From positions 124,001-188,000 of the forward strand of contig JBFWRK010000003.1 in assembly GCA_050248955.1 (NCBI GenBank): 64,000 nt of DNA. Direction: 5' to 3'. Position numbers and translations under genes: made by a program. The stretch's first letter is position 1. Each line of letters starts with the position of its first letter. The DNA is from JBFWRK01 sp050248955 (GTDB taxonomy: Bacteria; Actinomycetota; Acidimicrobiia; Acidimicrobiales; Ilumatobacteraceae). Shown here in pieces: positions 46,382 to 55,612 of the stretch. A model generated the notes under the pieces. The model was not told where the DNA came from, did not search any database, and was given only the letters and a program-made list of their open reading frames with translations.

Positions 46382-49162
46382 GTGACCGAGTACCTGAACT
46401 TCACGCTGCTGGGCATCGGCAACGCCGCCGTGTTCGCGGCGCTCGCCGTTGCGTTGGTGGTCTGCTACCGCAGCTCCGGCGTCGTCAACTTCGCGACGGG
46501 TGCGCTCGCGCTGCACGCCGCGTACACGTTCGCCTACCTGCGACAGGGGCAGCTCCTCAACCCAGTCCCGCCGTTCCCGCGCCTCGTCGACCTCGACGGC
46601 CCGGTGCCGTTCGCGCTCGCCCTCGTGATCGCGATCGTGCTCGAGGGGCTGGTCGGCGTCGTGCTCTGGCTCGTGGTCTTCCGGCCGCTCCGGCGGGCGA
46701 CGGCGGTGGCCAAGGCCGTCGCGTCGCTCGGCGTCGCGGCGCTGCTCACGGCGCTCGTGGGCCAACGCGCCGGCGCGTCGCAGATCCTCGTGGCGCCGAT
46801 CTTCCCGACCGGCCGCACGGAGCTCCCCGGTGGCATCGCGGTGCCGACCGACCGGTTGTGGCTCGCCGTGACCGTGATCGGCATCGCCCTCGCACTGGCT
46901 GCGGTATATCGCTTCACCAGGTTCGGCATGGCGACGCGGGCGGCCTCCGAGACCGAGGTCGGCGCCCTCGTGAGCGGTATCTCGCCGGAGCGCATCGCGC
47001 TCGCCAACTGGGCCATCAGCGCGATGGTGGCCGGGACGGCGGGCATCCTCATCGCTCCGCTCGTGCCTCTCGTTCCCGGCACCTACACGTTGTTCATCGT
47101 GCCAGCGCTCGCCGCAGCGGTGCTCGGGCGGTTCTCGTCATTCCTCCCCGCCGTGTTCGGCGGCTTCGCCATCGGCATGTTGCAGTCGCTCGCCGTCTAC
47201 ATGCAGACACGCTTCGACTGGTTCCCGTCGTCGGGCGTGGCCGAGCTGATCCCGCTCGTGCTCATCTTCGCCGTGCTCGTCGTACGCGGGCGGCCACTGC
47301 CCACGCGCGGGGCGATCATCGAGCACTCGCTCGGCCGCGCCCCACGTCCGTACCACGTGCTCGTGCCGGCACTCATCGGGTCGGCGATCGTCCTCGTGTT
47401 CCTCGCACTGCTCGAGGGGAGCTACCGCGCGGCGCTCATCACGTCGCTCATCATGGCGGTGATCTCGCTGTCCCTCGTGGTCGTCACCGGGTACTGCGGT
47501 CAGATCTCGCTGGCGCAGATGACCTTCGCCGGTGCAGCCGGCTTCCTCCTGTCGAGGTTCACGAGCACGTGGGACATTCCGTTTCCGATCGCACCGCTGC
47601 TCGCTGCGTCGGTCGCCGCCGTGATCGGCGTCGTCATCGGCCTGCCTGCGCTGCGGATCAGGGGCCTGCTCGTCGGTGTCGTCACGCTGTCACTGGCCGT
47701 CACGGTCGAGGCGCTGTGGTTCCGCAACAACGACTTCAACGGCGGCAGCGCGGGCAGCCCCGTCACCGGGCCGACGCTGTTCGGGCTCGACCTACAGGTG
47801 GGGCTCGGTCGTGGCTACCCGCGGTTCGAGTTCGGCGTCCTGTGCCTGGTCGTGCTCGTGATCGCCGGGATCGGTGTCGCCACGCTGCGAACGAGCCGGC
47901 TCGGTTCGGCGATGCTCGCCGTGCGGGCCAACGAGCGTTCGGCTGCGGCCGCCGGCATCAGCGTGGTGCGCGTGAAACTGATCGGGTTCGGGATCGGTGC
48001 GTTCATCGCCGGGATCGGCGGCTGCCTGCTCGCGTACAAGCAGACCAACGTCAGCTACGAGTCGTTCAGCGCCCTGCCGTCGCTCGGGGTGTTCCTCACC
48101 GCCTATCTCGCCGGCATCACGTCGGTCGCCGGGGGGATGCAGGCCGGGCTCATCAGCGCGGGCGGCATCCTGTTCATCCTGCTCGATCGCAACGTCGAGC
48201 TGGGCGAGTGGTACGCGATCGTGACGGCCCTGTTGCTGATCTTCACCGTCATCAAGAACCCCGAGGGCATCGTCGGCCCGGCCCACGAACGCCTCGCGCA
48301 ACGCCGGCTCGCCCGGCTCGCCGCCGTCGCGCCATCGATCCAACGAATGCCCGCACCGCCGGCGGCGGCACCGAGCCACCTCGACCTGCAGAGGCCTGCC
48401 GCGGCGCTGTCGGTGCAGGGGCTCTCGGTCCGGTACGGCGGGGTGATCGCCGTCGACGACGTGTCGTTCGACGTGCCCACCGGCGCGATCGTCGGCCTGA
48501 TCGGACCGAACGGCGCCGGCAAGACCACCACGATGGACGCGCTGTGCGGCTTCGCCGGCTCGATCGGCGAAGTACGCCTGGCCGGCCGCACCCTCGACGG
48601 ACTTGCACCCCACCGACGCGCCCAGCTCGGCCTCGGGCGCACGTTCCAGGGGCTCGACCTGTACGAGGACCTGTCGGTCGCCGAGAACGTCGCCGTCGGC
48701 CAGTTCACCTCGCGCGCGTCGGGCACAGCCGAGCTCGACACGCTGCTCGAGTCGCTCGGACTCACCGCGCTCGCCGAGCGCCCGGTTTCGGAGCTGTCGC
48801 AGGGCCAGCGCCAGCTCGTGTCGATCGCGCGCGCGTTGGCAGGTCGGCCGAACGTGCTCCTGCTCGACGAGCCGGCGGCCGGCCTCGACACGGTCGAAAG
48901 CCTGTGGCTGGCCTCGCAGCTGCGCGCGATCCGCGACCAGGGCGTCACGACGCTCCTGGTCGACCACGACATGGGACTCGTGCTCGGCCTCTGCGACTTG
49001 ATCCACGTGCTCGACTTCGGGCGGCTCATCGCCTCGGGTACGCCAGCCGAGATCCGCGACGACGAGGCCGTCTCGATGGCGTACCTCGGCACCTCGAGCG
49101 TCGGCGACGCCCACGAGCCTGGCACCATGCAGGCACCGGCGTTCGAAGGTGGCCTGCCGTGA
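46382..49162 (+). CDS. LivH-LivM-LivG triple fusion of a branched-chain-type ABC importer
   Basis: One 926-residue chain combines three normally separate subunits. Residues about 1-310 are a LivH-like permease (SSGVVNFATGALALHAAY, GLVSGI-type EVGALVSGISPERIALANW). About 320-645 is a LivM-like permease (SLVVVTGYCGQISLAQMTF, LGSAMLAVRANERSAAAAG, FGIGAFIAGIGGCLLAYK). About 675-910 is a LivG-like ATPase: Walker A GPNGAGKTTTMDAL, LGRTFQGLDLYEDLSV, signature LSQGQRQLVSIARAL, Walker B VLLLDEPAAGLD and the switch histidine in LLVDHDMG. An Ala/Pro linker joins M to G. The GTG at 46382 follows GAGGGGAG. The next gene (LivF-like) overlaps by GTGA. Confidence 0.92.
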   Translation: MTEYLNFTLLGIGNAAVFAALAVALVVCYRSSGVVNFATGALALHAAYTFAYLRQGQLLNPVPPFPRLVDLDGPVPFALALVIAIVLEGLVGVVLWLVVFRPLRRATAVAKAVASLGVAALLTALVGQRAGASQILVAPIFPTGRTELPGGIAVPTDRLWLAVTVIGIALALAAVYRFTRFGMATRAASETEVGALVSGISPERIALANWAISAMVAGTAGILIAPLVPLVPGTYTLFIVPALAAAVLGRFSSFLPAVFGGFAIGMLQSLAVYMQTRFDWFPSSGVAELIPLVLIFAVLVVRGRPLPTRGAIIEHSLGRAPRPYHVLVPALIGSAIVLVFLALLEGSYRAALITSLIMAVISLSLVVVTGYCGQISLAQMTFAGAAGFLLSRFTSTWDIPFPIAPLLAASVAAVIGVVIGLPALRIRGLLVGVVTLSLAVTVEALWFRNNDFNGGSAGSPVTGPTLFGLDLQVGLGRGYPRFEFGVLCLVVLVIAGIGVATLRTSRLGSAMLAVRANERSAAAAGISVVRVKLIGFGIGAFIAGIGGCLLAYKQTNVSYESFSALPSLGVFLTAYLAGITSVAGGMQAGLISAGGILFILLDRNVELGEWYAIVTALLLIFTVIKNPEGIVGPAHERLAQRRLARLAAVAPSIQRMPAPPAAAPSHLDLQRPAAALSVQGLSVRYGGVIAVDDVSFDVPTGAIVGLIGPNGAGKTTTMDALCGFAGSIGEVRLAGRTLDGLAPHRRAQLGLGRTFQGLDLYEDLSVAENVAVGQFTSRASGTAELDTLLESLGLTALAERPVSELSQGQRQLVSIARALAGRPNVLLLDEPAAGLDTVESLWLASQLRAIRDQGVTTLLVDHDMGLVLGLCDLIHVLDFGRLIASGTPAEIRDDEAVSMAYLGTSSVGDAHEPGTMQAPAFEGGLP

Positions 49163-49884
49163 GCGCGCTGTTCGGCTGCGAGCAGCTCGCCGTCGGCTAC
49201 GGGACGATCACCGTCGCCCGAAACATCACGCTGTCGGTCGAGCGTCGCGAGGTCCTCGCCGTGCTCGGCCCGAACGGCGCGGGGAAGACGTCGATGATCC
49301 TGACCCTCGCTGGGCTGCTGCCGCCGATCGCCGGGACGATCACACTGCGCGGCGAGCAGGTGAAGGGCGGCTCGGCGCGGCGGCTCAACCGCGCCGGCGT
49401 CGTGCTCGTCCCCGACTCGCGGGCGCTGTTCAAGGCGATGACGACGCGCGAGAACCTCGAGATCGCCCGCCGGCCGCACGGCATGACGATCGACGAGGCG
49501 TTCGATACGTTCTCTGTGCTCGGCGCACGGTCGAAGGTGCGCGCCGGGATGCTGTCGGGGGGAGAGCAGCAGATGCTCGCACTGGCACGGGCGCTCGTGC
49601 AGGGGCCGGCGGTGCTCATCGTCGACGAGATGAGCATGGGGCTCGCGCCGATGATCGTCGAGCAGCTCATGGTGAAGCTGCGCGAGGTCGCGAACCAGAC
49701 GGAGGCGGCGGTGATCCTCGTCGAGCAGCACGTGCAGCTCGCGCTCGAGATCGCCGACCAGGCACTCGTGCTCGTGCACGGCGAGGTGTCGCTCCAGGGC
49801 CGTGCCGACGAGATCCGCGCCGCTCCGCAGCGCCTCGAGGCGGCATACCTCGGCACCGGCGCGCCGCAGGCGCAACAGCACTGA
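49159..49884 (+). CDS. LivF-like ABC importer ATPase
   Basis: The 241-residue ATPase has AVGYGTITVARNITLSVE, Walker A LGPNGAGKTSMILTLAG, the LivF-type VVLVPDSRALFKAMTTRENLEI, signature MLSGGEQQMLALARAL, Walker B VLIVDEMSMGLAP and switch EQHVQLALEIAD. It pairs with the LivG part of the upstream fusion to drive import. Its GTG overlaps the fusion gene stop. Confidence 0.93.
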   Translation: MSALFGCEQLAVGYGTITVARNITLSVERREVLAVLGPNGAGKTSMILTLAGLLPPIAGTITLRGEQVKGGSARRLNRAGVVLVPDSRALFKAMTTRENLEIARRPHGMTIDEAFDTFSVLGARSKVRAGMLSGGEQQMLALARALVQGPAVLIVDEMSMGLAPMIVEQLMVKLREVANQTEAAVILVEQHVQLALEIADQALVLVHGEVSLQGRADEIRAAPQRLEAAYLGTGAPQAQQH

Positions 49885-49934
49885 CCGCTGCGACCTCGAG
49901 TCGGCGCTCGGGTCCCGGGCGTGGGGGCCGGGCG

Positions 49935-50672
49935 CTACTGGCCCTCGAACACCGCGAGTGGCTGATCGCTCGAGCCCGCGGTGACCCACCTCATCTGCTT
50001 CTCCCAGTGGGCGCTCGCCTGGTCGGCGTCGCCGGCAGCGATCAGGTCGACGAGCTTGCGGTAGGAGCGCACCGCCCGGCGCATCATCGCCTGGTCGGAC
50101 TGACGCGCCCCCGCCGTGTACCGGTCGATCGTGAGCTCGTGGAGCAGCTTCGAGATCACCGACAGTGTCTCGTTCCGGCCGCGCTCGATGATGGTGGCGT
50201 GGAAACCGGCGGCGGCCCGGCCGAACGCGTCCTGGTCGGCGGCATCGGCCGCCACCGACGCAGCGTCGAGCGCGTCGCGGAGGGCGTCGAGGTCGTCGTC
50301 GGTGTGCCGGCGGGCCAGCCATGCGGCGAGCTGGGGCTCGATCAACAGGCGCGCCGCGTCGAGGTCGCCCGTGGTGGTGCGCCGGAGCTGCAAGGTGACG
50401 GCGAGCGGCTCGGCGAGCCGGTCGAGGTCGGGCATCGTCACGGTGGCACCGCCGCCGCGGCCACGACGGATGTGGATGAGGCCCTGAGACTCGAGGATCC
50501 GCAGCGCCTCGCGCAGCGTGGTGCGCGCGATGCCGAACGACTCCGTCAGCTCGTCCTCGGTGGGCAGGCGATCGCCGATCTGCAACTCGCCGGTGGCGAT
50601 CCGGCGCCGGATGCCGGACGCGACCGTCTCGCCGGTCTTGCGCCCGTTCCGGTTGTTGCGTGCCAGCGTCAT
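49935..50672 (-). CDS. GntR-family (FCD/FadR-type) transcriptional regulator
   Basis: The 245-residue protein has an N-terminal winged helix (IATGELQIGDRLPTEDELTESFGIARTTLREALRILESQGLI, key ARTTLREALRIL) and an FCD ligand-binding domain. The latter has metal-ligand-type residues in RRLLIEPQLA-like AARLLIEPQLAAWLA and FHATIIERGRN. It is convergent with the importer operon. Two dyads sharing AATAGGTTAC, upstream of that operon and between this gene and its divergent neighbour, suggest that it controls both. The inducer is unknown. Confidence 0.9.
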   Translation of the reverse strand: MTLARNNRNGRKTGETVASGIRRRIATGELQIGDRLPTEDELTESFGIARTTLREALRILESQGLIHIRRGRGGGATVTMPDLDRLAEPLAVTLQLRRTTTGDLDAARLLIEPQLAAWLARRHTDDDLDALRDALDAASVAADAADQDAFGRAAAGFHATIIERGRNETLSVISKLLHELTIDRYTAGARQSDQAMMRRAVRSYRKLVDLIAAGDADQASAHWEKQMRWVTAGSSDQPLAVFEGQ

Positions 50673-50774
50673 GATGCCCTCACACTCGGAGATGGTGTTG
50701 ATTGTAGGGAGCCGGTCAGTTGCTGGCGGGGCGTGCCTTGGGCGAAGAGATCGCCTTCGTGCGCGGCCGCAATC

Positions 50775-50791
50775 AAATAGGTTACCTTTTT
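50775..50791. promoter_or_regulatory. GntR operator candidate, perfect AGGT-T-ACCT core
   Basis: AAATAGGTTACCTTTTT is a 17-bp near-palindrome about 100 bp upstream of the gntR start and upstream of the truncated plus-strand gene. Its AATAGGTTAC part repeats that at 44858. Confidence 0.55.
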
Positions 50792-50830
50792 ATCGGGTCT
50801 GTTGCAGCGGGGGAACCAGGGGGTCACGGC

Positions 50831-51198
50831 TATGCCGACGCCGAGCGAGACTTCGCCATCGATCTGGAGCATCGCGGCGTCCACCCCCCGCACCGGTTCA
50901 CCCCCGGGCAGCCGCCGATGATGTCGAGCCCGCACCTCGACCAGCTCGGCCACGTCACCAGCACGCTCATGCTCCGCGGCGAGCAGATCCCCGTCGCTTC
51001 CTACTCGTTGCGCGACCGGACCTGGGGACCTCGAGGCGGTCAGCACTCGTCGAGCCAGAAGCCCGAGTACCAGCGCGGCGAGTACCGCGTGCTGCACCCG
51101 GGCGGCCCGCGCTGGCGCGAGGTCGAACGTCAGCGTGGCGTGAAGGAGTTCCAGAACGCGTTGAGCTACGAGCTCAAGAGCGAGGACATCGAGCGGGG
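50831..51198 (+). pseudogene. Remnant of a DUF7064/DUF7065-like gene
   Basis: A plus-strand frame reads FAIDLEHRGVHPPHRFTPG, then SSPHLDQLGHVTSTLMLRGE and VASYSLRDRTWGPRGGQH, resembling proteins of the DUF7064/7065 group found near lipid or steroid catabolism genes. No good start codon is present, the end is fused to an unrelated stretch, and the frame runs into the glycosyltransferase gene on the other strand. The full family length is at least twice as long. It sits directly after the GntR operator, so the regulator once controlled it. Family assignment is from memory. Confidence 0.5.
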
Positions 51199-51200
51199 GG

Positions 51201-52358
51201 TCAGAGCAATGCCTCGAGGCCGACGATTGCCTCCGTGGCTGATGGCATCGCGCGGATCTGCTCCTTGATGTTCGACGCGGCTTGACGGTAGGAGGGTGCG
51301 CTCAGCAGTTCCATCACGCAATCGCGCACGGCTACAGCGGAAAGCTCGGCTCGCAGCAGGCGCTGTCCTGCACCGGCGGTAACGATCTGCTCGGCGTTGC
51401 TCCATTGATCGGCACCTTGCGGAATCACCAACAGGGGCACTCCGTGGGCCAGAGCGCCCAGAACCGTACCCGACCCGCCGTGAGCGACCACGGCGTCACA
51501 CCACGGCAGGAGTTCGTGCTGGGCGATGTAGCTGCGGATGATCACGCCCCTTGGCTGAGGCCCGAGCACCGCCGGGTCGTTCTGCCGACCAACGGTGACG
51601 ACGAGATTGACATGATCGCGAAGTGCCTCGATCACGAGGCGGAAGACGTCCAGGTCGGTGTTCCAGACCGTCCCCAACGTGACGTACACGGTGGGCCGAG
51701 GCGGAAGGTCATCGAGCCACCCAGCGCGCTCCGTGTCCTGCACCTCAGCGGCAGCTGGCCGCATTGGTTGCACGGCGGCGACGTCGGCGATCTCTTGGTT
51801 CTGTAACGCCGCGGGGCAGGGGTCGACGTACAGGTATCGGAATGCTCCGGCGAGCGGATGGGGTTCGAGGCCGCGGGCTCGCCAGTGCGCAGCGGCAGCG
51901 ACGCCGGCCTCTTCGAGCAATGCTCGGGGGATCAGCGAACCGTATCCGACATCGACATATGGAATGCCCCACGCCGTACTCACCATCGGCGCAGCAAGCT
52001 CGGCCATCTCGTGCACGACCAGGTCTGGATGCCACGCCGACATGATCGAGTCGAGATCGACCGCTCGCGGTGCCAGCTCCAGGTTGGCGAAGATCTCGGT
52101 GAAGAAGAACGTGCGCTGGGCGTCACCAACCAGTGTCGTGAAGCCGGGGAACCGTGGCACCCATGCGGCACGGAATGTGTCCGCCGGACCAGCCTCGAAC
52201 GCCGTGAAGCCCGCGTCCCGTGCCCGACCGACCACCGGATCACCCGAAGCGAACGCCACCTCGTGCCCTGACGCTCGCGCCGCCTCGGCAAGCGGAAGTA
52301 GCGGATCGAAGTGGCCCGACAAGGGGCGGCAGGTGAACAGGATCCTGGTATTGCCCAT
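51201..52358 (-). CDS. UGT/MGT-type glycosyltransferase (GT1-like)
   Basis: The 385-residue protein belongs to the macrolide/steroid-type glycosyltransferases (GT-B fold). It has ILFTCRPLSGHFDPLLPLAEAARASGHEV, DLVVHEMAELAAPMV, PTVYVTLGTVWN and the sugar-nucleotide site ELLPWCDAVVAHGGSGTVLGALAHGVPLLVIPQGADQWSNAEQI (key HGGSGT and PQGADQ). It would transfer a sugar from a UDP/TDP donor to a small hydrophobic acceptor. The ATG at 52356-52358 is chosen because AGGAG lies 10 bases upstream; a GTG at 52400 is possible. Third positions are slightly less GC-rich than in neighbours, so transfer is possible. Confidence 0.88.
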   Translation of the reverse strand: MGNTRILFTCRPLSGHFDPLLPLAEAARASGHEVAFASGDPVVGRARDAGFTAFEAGPADTFRAAWVPRFPGFTTLVGDAQRTFFFTEIFANLELAPRAVDLDSIMSAWHPDLVVHEMAELAAPMVSTAWGIPYVDVGYGSLIPRALLEEAGVAAAAHWRARGLEPHPLAGAFRYLYVDPCPAALQNQEIADVAAVQPMRPAAAEVQDTERAGWLDDLPPRPTVYVTLGTVWNTDLDVFRLVIEALRDHVNLVVTVGRQNDPAVLGPQPRGVIIRSYIAQHELLPWCDAVVAHGGSGTVLGALAHGVPLLVIPQGADQWSNAEQIVTAGAGQRLLRAELSAVAVRDCVMELLSAPSYRQAASNIKEQIRAMPSATEAIVGLEALL

Positions 52359-52640
52359 CACAGCGGGACTCCTCGCGAACGTCGGGTCGATCACCGACAC
52401 GCCAACTTTCGACGATCACTGATCGGCGCGCGGTCAAGCGTGACCTATCGAGGCCAGATCGGGTTGGCGTCGCATGGAACTACACGAACCAGGATGTGGG
52501 TGTGATCGGTGGTGACGACCGCGTCGCTGCGCGGTGCGGCGCCGTCGACGACGGCGATGTCGACGATGTCGACGATGTCGTCGTGGTCTGCGCGGCCTGC
52601 GAGCACACCGACGGCGCGTGGTTCATGCGGCGCGGCAGAG
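52359..52640. other. Intergenic region with a short acidic frame
   Basis: Between two minus-strand genes there is a short plus-strand frame (about 52496-52668) reading DDGDVDDVDDVVVVCAACEH. It is built on a 9-base repeat (GATGTCGAC about three times at 52556-52582) and overlaps the end of the next gene. It may be a scrap of a CxxC protein or chance. I assign no gene. Confidence 0.3.
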
Positions 52641-53633
52641 CTACATGGCCTCGACCTGGGGCATGATCTCTTCCTTCAGCCGCTTGAGATCGTCGAGCGT
52701 CTTCGCAACCGGCACGTCCTGGAACGGCGGCCAGAGGAGCGGCATCGTGAGCCCGGCCTCCTTGTAGCGCTTGAGGTTGTCGGTGATCTGCGCTGCGGTG
52801 CCTGCCAGCAGATTGCTGCCCTTGCCCTGCGGCGTCTGATCGGTCTCCTCGTCCGTGATGACGAACCAGATCATGCTGCAGATCTCGAGATCGTCGATCG
52901 AGCGGGAGCTCCCGAGCTCCTCGAGCTCCCGCTGGATGGCGCTGCGCCACTGCTGGAGCTCGTCCGGCGTGTCCTGGATCCCGATCCAGCCCGCCAGGCC
53001 GTACTTCGCGATGCGGTTCGCCGAGCGCTTCGGGTCCTTGAGCCCGCTGAAGAAGATCGGGGGGTGCGGCGTCTGCACCGGCTTCGCTCCGAACCCGCAT
53101 CGGTCGAAGTCGGCGAACTCGCCGTGGTACTCGAAGAGGTCGTTCGTCCAGATGCCCTGCATGATCTCGATCGTCTCGCGCACGTGCTGGTGCCGCTTGG
53201 GGAAGATGTGCGAGGCGCTCGCGGCCGCGAATTCCTCGGGCATCCAGCCGGACCCCACGCCCACGTTGACCCTGCCGTTGGAGAGGTGGTCCACGGTGGC
53301 GATCTCCGCAGCGAGGACGCCGGGCGCTCGGTATGGCGTGTCGGTGATGCTCATGCCGATCCGCAGCTTCGTCGTCTTCGCAGCGAGCCAGGGGATCAGC
53401 GGCCAACCCTGGAACCACTCACCGCGGGAGGACACCGGCAGTGCCTTCGGGAACTCGTTCATCATGCCGAACGAGTACTGGAGCTCCACGCGATCGGAGG
53501 CTTCCGGGACGACGATCCGGTCGAGCGTCCAGACGGAGTCGAAGTCGAGCTCCTCGGCGAGGCTGGTGAGATCCTCGAGCTCCTTGACGGTCACCTTGTC
53601 GCGGAAGTTCGGCAAGTACAACGCGAGCTTCAT
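52641..53633 (-). CDS. LLM-class F420-dependent oxidoreductase
   Basis: The 330-residue TIM-barrel protein is of the luciferase-like monooxygenase class, which in actinobacteria mostly uses F420: MKLALYLPNF, AEELDFDSVWTLDRIVVP, KLRIGMSITDTPYRAPGVLA, NGRVNVGVGSGWMPEEFAA and PPIFFSGLKDPKRSANRIAKYG. The ATG at 53631-53633 is the family start. It is transcribed after the acyl-CoA ligase on the same strand and may be co-expressed with it. Confidence 0.9.
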   Translation of the reverse strand: MKLALYLPNFRDKVTVKELEDLTSLAEELDFDSVWTLDRIVVPEASDRVELQYSFGMMNEFPKALPVSSRGEWFQGWPLIPWLAAKTTKLRIGMSITDTPYRAPGVLAAEIATVDHLSNGRVNVGVGSGWMPEEFAAASASHIFPKRHQHVRETIEIMQGIWTNDLFEYHGEFADFDRCGFGAKPVQTPHPPIFFSGLKDPKRSANRIAKYGLAGWIGIQDTPDELQQWRSAIQRELEELGSSRSIDDLEICSMIWFVITDEETDQTPQGKGSNLLAGTAAQITDNLKRYKEAGLTMPLLWPPFQDVPVAKTLDDLKRLKEEIMPQVEAM

Positions 53634-53829
53634 GAGAGACGGCCTCCTACCGTGTGTTCGTGGATGGCGACGGCCAACGCCGCGGCCGAGCGGCACGCTT
53701 CCGGGCCCCCCGACCCTGCCTCGGGCGACGCTAACAGGTCGCCCCGAACAGGAGTCCTGCCGAAGTCGACACCTGACATCGTCGCCGAGCGCGGCGTGCG
53801 CACCGTCGCCGGCGGCGTCGGGTCGATGC

Positions 53830-55383
53830 TCAGCTCGGCCCCTGCTCCTCCGCTTCGGCTCGGAGCCGGTCGCGCAGCTCCCGCTTGACGACCTTGCCGT
53901 AGTTGTTGGTCGGCAGGGCGTCGACGAACCGGTATTCCTTGGGCCGCTTGAACCGGGCGATGTGGTCGAGGCACGTCTGGTCGAGGTCCTCGACCGGCGG
54001 TGGGCCGGCGCCGTCGGCGGCAACCACGAAGGCCACCACCGCCTCGCCCCACTCCGTGTCGGGCCGGCCGACGACGGCGGCGGCCCCGACGCCGGGGTGG
54101 CGGAGCAGCGCCTCTTCGACCTCCCGGGGGTAGATGTTCATACCCCCGCTGATGATCAGGTCCTTGGACCGATCCCGCAGCGTCAGGTACCCGTCGGCGT
54201 CGAAGCTGCCGACGTCACCGGTGTGCAGCCAGCCTCCGCGCAGCGCCTCGGCGGTGGCATCGGGCTGGTTCCAGTAGCCGGCCATGACCACGTCGCCCCG
54301 GACCACCACCTCGCCGACCTCGCCGACGGGGAGTTCGCGGCCGTCGTCGTCGACGACGCGGACCTCGACGTCGGTGCGGGGGACGCCGACGCTCTGCAGG
54401 CGGTCCCGCCACCGGGGATGGTTCCGGTCGCCGTGGTCTGCCTTGGACAGGGCGGTGATCGTCATCGGCGTCTCGCCCTGCCCGTAGATCTGGGCCAAGC
54501 GGGGGCCGAAGACGGCGAGCGCGTCCTCCAGGTCGGCCAGGTACATCGGTGCGCCGCCGTAGATGATCGTCTTCAGGTGGGAGAGGTCCGCGGCGGCGAC
54601 GGCCCGGTCGCCGGCCAGCCGTTTCACCATCGTGGGAGCGGCGAAGAACGACATTCCCGGCCAGCGGCGCAGGAGGGCGGCGATCTCCTCGCCGTCGACG
54701 CCGCCGGACTGCGGCACGACGCTCACCGCCCCCCGGGCCACGTGGGGCAGCCCGTAGAGCCCCGAACCGTGCGACAGCGGCGCGGCGTGGAGGATGCAGT
54801 CCTGCGGCATCACCGGTTCGATGTCGGCGAAGTAGCTGAGCGACGCCATGAGCAGGTTGCGGTTCGTGAGCGTGGCTCCCTTGGGCCGTCCGGTGGTGCC
54901 GCTCGTGTAGAACAGCCAGGCGGCGTCCTCCGGCTGCCGGCCGACGAGCGGCGCCGGCGACGACGCCGTGAGCCGGTCCCACCGCTCGTCGGGCGCCACC
55001 ACCGCCGCCTGCAGCGAAGCGACGGTGCCGACCAGCGACTCGACGTCGCCGGCATGCTCGGCGTCGGTCACGACGATGGCGGACCCGCTGTGTTCGAGGA
55101 TGTAGGCGATCTCGTCGCGGTGGAGGCGAGCGTTGACCGGCACGGCCACGAGACCGGCGTGCCAGATGGCGAACAGCGCCTCGAGGTACTCGGGCCGGTT
55201 GCGCATCACGATGGCGACCCGGTCACCCGGCGACAGGCCGAAGTCGTGGCGCAGGCCAGCGGCCGCGCCGGCCGTGCGGGCGGCGAACGCGCCCCAGGTG
55301 GCGTGGACCCGCTCGCCGTCGGCCAGCGCCGGGTCGTCGGGCCGCCCGCGGCCGTGACGCTCCACCCAGACGGCCGGGTTCAC
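53830..55383 (-). CDS. Acyl-CoA synthetase (ANL superfamily AMP-dependent ligase)
   Basis: The 517-residue enzyme activates a carboxylic acid with ATP and CoA. It has the P-loop WLFYTSGTTGRPKGATLT, the A5-like IYGQGETPMTIT, the GWLHTGDVGSFDADGYL motif, the hinge DRSKDLIISGGMNIYPREVEE and the catalytic lysine in TNNYGKVVKREL. The GTG at 55381-55383 (MNPAVWVERHGRGR) gives the family N-terminus; the open frame continues upstream. It is divergent from the F420-binding protein gene. Confidence 0.92.
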   Translation of the reverse strand: MNPAVWVERHGRGRPDDPALADGERVHATWGAFAARTAGAAAGLRHDFGLSPGDRVAIVMRNRPEYLEALFAIWHAGLVAVPVNARLHRDEIAYILEHSGSAIVVTDAEHAGDVESLVGTVASLQAAVVAPDERWDRLTASSPAPLVGRQPEDAAWLFYTSGTTGRPKGATLTNRNLLMASLSYFADIEPVMPQDCILHAAPLSHGSGLYGLPHVARGAVSVVPQSGGVDGEEIAALLRRWPGMSFFAAPTMVKRLAGDRAVAAADLSHLKTIIYGGAPMYLADLEDALAVFGPRLAQIYGQGETPMTITALSKADHGDRNHPRWRDRLQSVGVPRTDVEVRVVDDDGRELPVGEVGEVVVRGDVVMAGYWNQPDATAEALRGGWLHTGDVGSFDADGYLTLRDRSKDLIISGGMNIYPREVEEALLRHPGVGAAAVVGRPDTEWGEAVVAFVVAADGAGPPPVEDLDQTCLDHIARFKRPKEYRFVDALPTNNYGKVVKRELRDRLRAEAEEQGPS

Positions 55384-55612
55384 CGAACCGCCCGGCCCTC
55401 GACGACGGAGGTGAGAACATGGAAGCGCGGTTCCCCCGACACGGGGCCAGAGTAGCGACAATCGGCCTCGGCGAACTCGCCCGGCGAGCGTGAACACCCC
55501 GACGATCCAGCCGCTCGACGAACTACCATGACACCGCTGGAGATCCCGTCTCCACCACGCCGCGAGGCATCATCACACCGACTCCCATGTCCATCGCCAC
55601 CGCTCTCCTGCG

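Noticed and set aside
52496..52668. Short acidic plus-strand frame with a CxxC motif
   Set aside because: It is built on a 9-base repeat, overlaps the end of the LLM gene and lacks a clear start.
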